Of a stretch of DNA of 64,000 nucleotides, positions 57,224-64,000 are shown one piece after another. Each line of letters begins with the position of its first letter. Position 1 is the first letter of the stretch. The position numbers were made by a program, and so were the translations under genes. The notes beneath the pieces were generated by a model. That model was not told the DNA's origin. It worked only from the letters and a program-made list of their open reading frames with translations, and made no database searches. This stretch comes from Acephala macrosclerotiorum (Eukaryota > Ascomycota > Leotiomycetes > Helotiales > Mollisiaceae): contig MU119467.1 of NCBI GenBank assembly GCA_014904845.1, positions 1-64,000 of the forward strand, written 5' to 3'.

Positions 57224-58871
57224 ATGGGTAGCGGCTTCCAACATATGGGTGTCTCCAGAATGGGAGGTCAACCGATCCACGAGGTAAGCAATCGGTCAAT
57301 CACTCTTGAACCACAGCTGACATTGATAGAAGTATGATGCGATCGATGCGAACTACCAGAGATCCTTTCGCAATCGCAGCCACATACAAGACGATATCGA
57401 CAACCCTTCCGACGACGCGGCCAAGTCGGTGCCTAACAGCTTGTGGAACTTGAGTTCGAGCACGCCTACCCACTCCTTCAGACACCCCATTCGACAATAC
57501 ACTGACCGTAACACTGGAGGACATATATCTCAGGTCTTTGACTATGGCGCAAATACTGCGATGAATGGTGGTTTAGCTGCCGCGCTTCCCTTGCCAGGCT
57601 CCCCACAAGACCTACCCCTAGAAACCGACATCCGAACCACTTCTCAAGTCTTGGAAGAGACCTCGACATTCGCGGAGTTCAGATATTTTCAAGATCTTCC
57701 GTTTGAGCTTCGACTCGTTGTCTGGAACATGGCCCTCGAGCGAACCGTCCACTTGCGAATCTCAGAAAGAGCCAATTCCTTCCAATACGACATCCACACT
57801 GATAACAACGATCATCAAGAAGTCAGGCTGAGCTGCAAGGAAGCTTATGATGCCATCACCAACAAGTACAAGAGACTTTCGAACCATAGACAATGCCAAG
57901 CCCACCCCACATGCTTCGGCTCCGGATTCGAGGTTCTTCAAATCGATGGAAAACTCAAGTCAGCTTGGCAGCTTACTAATATCATTGGGCAATTGCCAAA
58001 CAAGAACGTGTTCGAGAGCATTTCGATTTCTCATATCGAGATGTGGGTGGATGTTGCAGGCTATACCAAATTGGCTTCGCCACCTCTGGTTTTGCTCTTC
58101 AAGAACCTGAAGACAGTCTACATCACCGTCCCTAAAGTCCCGTGGAAGAAAGGCTGCTGTGCCTTACACAACGGTCCATGCAACAAGGTAGTAAGAGGTG
58201 GCCTGTGTTTCCCAATTGATCGCTCCGGCGGAGGCCCCTCCTTTCTATCCTCTGTCCGAAACATGAAGGAGAAGGTTCAACAATTCTTGGACGACTTCAA
58301 CATCGAGAACAAGACTAATATTATCTTCGCCTTGTCATTCATGGATGAGCAAACCCGTACTAGTTTCTCAAAGCCCCTTCCCGTTGAACCTCAACTACCC
58401 TTCCTCCAGTCTACGGAACGTAAGGCATGGGCCGCGACAAAAGCAAAGAAGAAGGCAAGAAAGGCTGCAGTTGAGGCAGAAAAAGCGAAGGAGGATCAGG
58501 CAAAGGTTGCGAAGGAAATGGAGCCGTTAACGCGCAACGCTCCTCTAGCGCTCAATTCCTGGTCCACATTTAACCTCTCGATGGCTTACGATACTAGTGC
58601 GCTAGCTTCCACCACTTCAACGACAGCTAGCAGCACGACGGCCTCCAACAACCTCCTGGCAACTAATACTCGGCCGGCATATAACACCCCATTGGGCTTC
58701 AAGACTGGGCAAGACTCCGATACGGACGAGTACTATGACTATCTGGGTGGAGACTTTCGCGAGGACTCAGATTACTTCGGCGTAGACCTCGGTCTATGTG
58801 ACTTGTTTCTGGGGCATCTAGAAGTCAACCATGGCTCTTCCGCAACTCTAGAGGATACCCAGAATAACTAA
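57224..58871 (+). CDS. 2EXR-domain protein
   Basis: Predicted exons 57224-57283 and 57330-58871 (533 aa). The 46-nt intron has GTAAGC, GCTGACA and TAG, phase 0. This start is preferred to the GTG at 57429 because the open frame runs upstream to the acceptor and an ATG exon fits. FRYFQDLPFELRLVVWNMALE (about 137-157) is the 2EXR hallmark, a fungal-specific F-box-like domain with two conserved ExR motifs. It is followed by about 200 residues with the family's usual His/Cys-rich loops (CQAHPTCFG and KKGCCALHNGPC). A Lys/Ala-rich coil (about 390-425) and a Ser/Thr/Ala-rich tail end it. Function is unknown; the family is greatly expanded in Leotiomycetes and relatives. Confidence 0.8.
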
Positions 58872-60863
58872 GGTTGATGAGCATTAGTCTTGCGGGCCAA
58901 ATTTGCGGGGAAACTTAAGAACATTGTGAGGAATTGGCACTGCCCTGCTGTGCTTGCTGTTGGCCATGTGGCAGCACTTGGCGTTGATCATAAAGACAGC
59001 TGGCAAAAATTCTGTACTCGATGATTGCAATAAAATAAAACTTTAAAACCGATCCTCAATTCAAACTTGAATGCTGGTACTGTAAATAGACAAATGATCA
59101 GAGTAATATGGTACTGCCATGCGGCAAAGCAAAACTGACTGGAGCTTCCTAGAATAAGCCTTTAAGACTAAGTCTCATGCCGAACAGTGTTCCATCACTC
59201 GTGGAACCGGCGGGTCAAATTTATGGCAAGGCCAGAGGCATGACAGTGCAGTGCACCCTTCCCAATTGCTAGACTTTTGACCCAATGCTTGTCTTCAAGA
59301 AACAAAGAATCGTTGTTGTAAGTGATCGCTGCATGCAACCGTCACGATCCGCGGACCTTTGATACCTCGTTGATTCAGTATCAGATTCTTTGTCAATTCT
59401 TGTCTTCAAACGTGACGAGGTCTCGGTAAGATCATATCTTGCCTAGAGCATGCGAAATGAGATGCCCCCGAGGATCCCCCAGTGACTTCGAGTATCTACT
59501 AAAACCAATACGCATCACCTTCTTTAGTAAGGTGAGACAATTCCAGTCTCTTGTACTGCAGGTAAAAGGCTTAATTGTTCCCATTGTATGCAGAAAGTGT
59601 TGATCTTATAGTACGAAGCACTGATCTACGAGTGCTGCTGGCATGCACAGTCTAGGGCGATGAGAAATACAAAAGAGAATTTTTCCCCAGAAGAGTCTGC
59701 GGTCCAACAATCCAACCCTATTCAAGCGGAGTCCGAAGATTAGCTTTCAAATTCCTGGCAAAATTTCTGTTACATGGCTAACTAGGGTAGTATCTTGGTA
59801 GGGCGCCCGCTGCCACTGCTAAAGCTGTCTCGTGCCTTGGAACGATTACAGTAGTTCAAAATTCTGCAAGATATTAGATGCCCTAGGCTAAGTCGTGTCT
59901 AGAAGTAGATGCAGCTCATGCATGAGAGAAATTTAGCTAGAAACCGAAGATTGTGACAGGATATGACAGAAGTAAGATTTCCTGCAGAGATGCATCAGGC
60001 AGCCATCGAGGATCCCATATGTAGCTGGGTCATTTCATACCCAGAATCTGCAGTGATACATTCTCTCAATATTTCCACAAGTTGAATGACCTTAACAGCA
60101 GTTATCGTTCACCACGCCAAGAGTTACCTAAATCGTGTCATCGAATCATAGTTCAGGTTGTTCTTTTTTCGGTTTCGTCTATCGCCCTCTCGCAATTTCT
60201 CACAATTTCTCAAGGGTGTCAGCCCAGATGGGGATTCGGATGATGATGAATCGTATGTGGGCTGGAGAATGAGGCCAGACAAAATTCTGATAGAGAACAG
60301 CATATTACAATAATTAAAAAGGGTTCTAGTGAAGAGTTGGTTGTCGTTGTCCCAGTCATTGTTAATGCCCACCCATCCTTATATATACATGGGATTGGAG
60401 AGAGATAACTGTTGCTGTAGATCCGAAGCCGGTGCTTGTCCATTTTCTGGTATCCCAGATTGCGCATCGTTTACGCATTTGGAAATTAATTAAGGGGGGG
60501 GGGGCGAACAAATTTCGATGCACGCACATTTGTGACGAATACGAGCTAGCCTTCGAGGATGTTACAAATATGACTTTAGCCGCGCACTTGGGCGGTTCAT
60601 TGGACTCTCCCGTGGAAACGATTGTTCGGACGGCAATCTAAGCACAGAAAGTCATCCTTCGCAATCTAGTTGATGGGTTGAGAATAAGTCCTGTTTCTCA
60701 TCATCGCTAGAAGGGCAACTAGTAACGTTGCTTGTCAAGCGGCACTTGCTCTTGGAAGAGAAGCAGAAATCACATATGGATGCAACCAAAATACCACGTT
60801 CCTCTGCATAACTAGATCATCCATTTGAAAGGTTGGCGTCTGTGGAGTTGTCGAGGGATCATC
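58872..60863. other. Intergenic region of about 2 kb
   Basis: Only ORFs without support are present (60124-60372 and 60219-60467 minus, 60432-60641 plus). A run of ten G lies near 60,495. No RNA gene was recognised. Confidence 0.4.
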
Positions 60864-62381
60864 TCAAACGGCTCTCCCGATCTCCCGTCCCTCAGAATGC
60901 GGCCGTTGCATCCACTCATGCACTTTCCGATGATCCGTTGTGGCAACTATGTCGAAGCCACCTTCTCGCTCCGCACCGATGGCATGTCTGTTCAGGGCAT
61001 CGACACTCAACTGACTCTTCAATGCTTTTTGCGACTCAGAGAAGAATGTGTCTCTTGGAGATCGTACTTCGACATAGCTCGATTGTAGAGACCTGCTAAT
61101 AGGATTTTGCATCACTCTTGGCCCTCTGTTTGAGTTCTTGAGCCTGGAGAGCTCGACTTCCTCGCTGTATCCTGCTTTTCGAGAGTTGTTTCGAGAAGCG
61201 CGCTCGCTGGTGTACCGAGTGAAAAGAATACTGAAGGCTGGGAGGCAGGCGCAGATGATGCCGATCCCTATCTCTGCAACGCTATTGATACTATGTGTTA
61301 GCTCGACGTCGTATTATGATCAGGGAGCCTTACCCAAGCAGATTGAAGCGCACAAAGGAGACGGTCTCGTCTGCGAAGCTGTTTGGCTGAAAAACGAGGA
61401 TGAGTCGAACAATGCTTGCTCCTGTTGCTATTCCACCTGCCCCCAGTATAATCGATATCCGCAACTTTTTCTTCGGAGGAACTTGCAATGACCATACTCT
61501 CAGTGATGTCAGCTTGAGTGCCCATGCAAACAAATGGGACTTGACCTACAGGGGAATGGGCAGAAGCAAAATGACCAAGTCCGTGGTGGCGCTCATGATC
61601 GTGTCCGTCCAAAAGAGCTCGGTTTGATTGACACATTCCGCGTGTATGTCGGGATTCCAAAGTCCTTCAATTGGCGTGCACACTTTGATTTTGATTATCA
61701 TTACCGGGAAGTAATACAGAAACATGAGGCTGATAAAAACGTAAATGAAGATGACAGACTTCCGGAAAGGTGAGAATACTCGAGCGAAGATGAGAAGCAA
61801 TGTCGTTTTGGTGAACCATGCTGCCGGGCCGTATGTAATTGTGTCTGCGTACAGGGCCTATGTAGACAAGGTTAGGGTACTCGAAGTTCGGAGGTCCATT
61901 GGCTGGTGACTTGCTTGCTGAAAGCCAACCATGTTATCCTTCGTCACTTCATATTCGTGATTACCTCCCCCATGACGTCCCACTGCCTATACTTAGTCTC
62001 GAATTATCTGAATCCGGGGCTTTACTTACTAAGAAGGCCAGTCAAGAAGTATCCGGTAGCCAGTAGCTGAATACACTACTCAGTCCACAAACTTTCATCG
62101 CAAGATGAGGTCTTACCCAAGCTATTATACAGAAATCTAGATAGAGAATCAGTAGCCAGAACACAACTCGAAGGGGGGTAGAAGTATTCACAATCTTCCA
62201 ATACCAACGTCTTGAGAATGTGCAGCTTGATGGCTATACGTCCAATCACAAAAGGTACCATCATCGCGATCCCCAAGATGCCTGACACCAAATTTATAGT
62301 ATTCAAGACGTCTTTCGGGTGCTCAAAATCGGGTGTTACACCATTTGGAGGTGGAGCCGCTCCTTGTAGTGGGTCGGACAT
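60864..62381 (-). CDS. Fungal rhodopsin-domain (SAT4/PTH11-like) 7-TM membrane protein
   Basis: Seven predicted exons: 62381-62192, 62136-62117, 62066-62030, 61982-61915, 61857-61550, 61498-61334 and 61290-60864 (404 aa). All phases agree; introns are 43-67 nt and the fourth starts with GC (CAA then GCAAGT). Hydrophobic helices include LVSGILGIAMMVPFVIG, the exon-junction segment LEDYFCIIAW, LLATGYFLTGLL, WFTKTTLLLIFARVF, VFISLMFLYYFPVMII, TDLVILLLPIPLVW, ISIILGAGGIATGASIVRLI and IGIGIICACLPAF. PIPLVWSLQVPPKKK and GRHGGGNHEYEV match the family's loops. The cytosolic tail is Ser/Arg-rich. Relatives such as PTH11 act in surface sensing; no ligand can be given. Confidence 0.88.
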
Positions 62382-63794
62382 CGTAGGTCGAGGAGTGGTA
62401 GCCGCTCTTCCGTGGACAATCAGATATCAGCATTCCATTGGGGTGTTGGATACATATACGCAGCTGGAAATGCCACTTCATATGAGCATCAGATTCAAAT
62501 GGTGTCTACTGCCGAAACCTGAGGCGGACCTACCGTGCGCCAGACGAAGTATAATTTTTTTGGGCGAACTGATTCTTATCAGGGTTTGGTGTTTTAAAAG
62601 CTTCAAGGCATTACTCGTTAATATGCAAGAGTAGCTTAATTTTGAGTTTGAAGTAGAATCAAGCTAGAAGACTTGGAAGAAAGATCCTGCACTTAATGTA
62701 AGCTCCTTGTCAGAGAAGAAAAGTGCGTGCAAATTTCGGCAAGCAGGATCTTTGGATGATGGACCCAATAAGAAGCTATAGGATCTTTTCAGAATCGGTA
62801 GGCAGCAAAAAGTTTATCATGATATATCTGTTTGTGGGCAGATATAAGAAGCGAAGATTTTGTGGGAATGAAAAGATGAAACCTCGATTGATTTGGTAGA
62901 GTTCCACGTGATTGGAGACCGCATCCCGCGCTGATGAAGCGTTGGCAGGCAACTGAATGTCTGAGTCAGGAGCAGTTCGTTCAAACTTGCATGATCATCG
63001 GTTCATGTGTCTTGGGTTGAGATCGTGTATGGACTCGCCTCGAGCACCATCCCTATTCTATTTTCTGATAATTGGAGACCCCCAAAGGTTCCGTGATGGA
63101 TCAATTTCTTAAATTGTCCAAAAAGAAGACTGATGGCTCTTGGTCTCCCGCAATGCGTGTTATTAATTTTGCTGTGTATAAGCCGCTTATTAGTGCTTGA
63201 CTGAGTGCCAAAACCGATGCGAAACGAGAGGTCCACGAACCCTGAACTTGAACTCTGGGGGAGATTCTCCATATTCGTTAGGAAGAGCTAGAACCCTCGA
63301 TCTCAAGAGCTACTCCATGCATGTTACCGCCAAAGCCATCATTCTGAAGACTGTGAGTGGAAACTTCCCAGAAGGCTCCCGCACGATAAGAATGTCGGGG
63401 AGGAAACTCAATACATGATCCACCGCCATTGTGACCGAGTCATGTCATAGCACCAGTCCAAGCTCTGATAAGGATTCTAGTCGTGATTGGAAGCCTTCAG
63501 AAGGTTTTCCCGTTTTCAAACTTGTAAGCGAAAGGTTATAAACGCGCTGCATTCTTCCTCACTTCCTGTTCGTCTTCCGATACACCAAGATTGATTGGCT
63601 AAGCTTGACATCTAGGGAGTGCCTATCATTCGGATAGAAACCTTCCGAGATTCCGACATCATCCACTCAAACTCACCGCTTGGCAACTACTCAAGTCGAG
63701 ATCAAGCAAAAAGGGACATTGATCACTCTGTGGCTTCGTCACTACTCCTCGTCTTGACCACCTATCGCTTGGATGGGTGTGAGGCCCCAATCGT
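62382..63794. other. Intergenic region of about 1.4 kb
   Basis: It holds the upstream region of the rhodopsin-domain gene and the 3' flank of the methyltransferase gene. Short ORFs (62212-62634 and 63197-63418 plus, 63003-63272 minus) show no domains. Confidence 0.4.
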
Positions 63795-64000
63795 CTAGGA
63801 TAGGTTCAAAGGTTTCCTCCCATAAACAACATTTCTATCAGGGCTCGTCAGTATCAACACCAGAAATATTCTCAGATGAGAAACAGACTTACACTGGCAA
63901 GTAAGCACAAACCCGATTCCCCTCCAGCTCCTCCCTAACACTTTGCAAAAACAACTTCGCATCCTCAACCTCCCACCCCAAAGCCTCCATAACTTTCAAA
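63795..64000 (-). CDS. LaeA-like SAM-dependent methyltransferase, C-terminal end (partial)
   Basis: Two exons enter from the right edge: 64000-63893 and 63834-63795, with a 58-nt intron (GTAAGT...TAG). The protein ends ALGWEVEDAKLFLQSVREEL, CAYLPV, then NVVYGRKPLNLS and a stop. LaeA-type methyltransferases commonly end with a helix ..VREEL.., an HAY.P turn and a VVYG.KP strand, so the match is good though the SAM-binding motifs lie outside the window. LaeA-like enzymes are frequent in or near secondary-metabolite clusters; no cluster gene is visible on this side. Confidence 0.6.

Noticed and set aside
61541..61543. Apparent TAG-type stop in the rhodopsin-domain frame near 61,546-61,551
   Set aside because: It lies at the start of a phase-correct 51-nt intron (GTAGGT, CTGAC, GAG) whose removal gives PIPLVWSLQVPPKKK, so the gene is not broken there.
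63200..63420. Possible tRNA-like stretch near GCTAGAACCCTCGATC
   Set aside because: No cloverleaf could be formed: no matching acceptor stem or D-arm.

Overview
The window is chromosomal DNA of a filamentous ascomycete (Pezizomycotina; the gene families would fit Leotiomycetes, but the exact class is an inference). The evidence is short GT-AG introns of about 43-135 nt with CTAAC or CTGAC branch sites, fungal-only families (2EXR proteins, SAT4/PTH11-like rhodopsin-domain proteins, STAND/NLR proteins, CFEM-age small secreted cysteine-rich proteins), and two long AT blocks with the signature of repeat-induced point mutation (RIP).

Layout. 1-360: 3' end of a hAT transposase gene and its terminal repeats. 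1.8-4.1 kb: membrane-anchored HSL-type alpha/beta hydrolase. 4.9-7.3 kb: two secreted proteins with eight cysteines in hydrophobin order. 7.4-8.6 kb: a decayed gene. 9.2-19.1 kb: two dead immune-type (STAND) genes on the minus strand, one cut near its start codon by a RIP-mutated LTR retrotransposon (12,092-17,295). 19.4-23.9 kb: a GNAT acetyltransferase, a damaged GPI-anchored secreted protein, a third eight-cysteine secreted protein and a TusA/DsrE-like protein. 26.3-36.0 kb: a conserved core with a hydantoinase/oxoprolinase-DUF917 protein, diphthamide synthase Dph1 and a large CorA-like transporter. 36.7-45.6 kb: a second RIP-mutated block made of an older repeat and a second copy of the same LTR element. 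46.1-52.3 kb: a metallo-beta-lactamase-fold gene with a frame break, a hypothetical protein, mitochondrial HMG-CoA lyase and a nuclear-type hypothetical protein. 52.3-64.0 kb: gene-poor, with a 2EXR protein, a seven-exon rhodopsin-domain membrane protein and the 3' end of a LaeA-like methyltransferase running off the edge.

How it fits together. This is no single pathway. Housekeeping genes (DPH1, HMG-CoA lyase, HyuA-like) sit between accessory segments where secreted cysteine-rich genes and self/non-self recognition genes lie beside transposons. Nonsense codons in the accessory genes are almost all single C-to-T changes on the coding strand, so RIP or RIP leakage is the likely cause of decay. 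I rebuilt the exon structure of most genes by matching intron phase with donor, branch and acceptor sites; these models are predictions. I found no tRNA, rRNA, CRISPR or telomere repeat.
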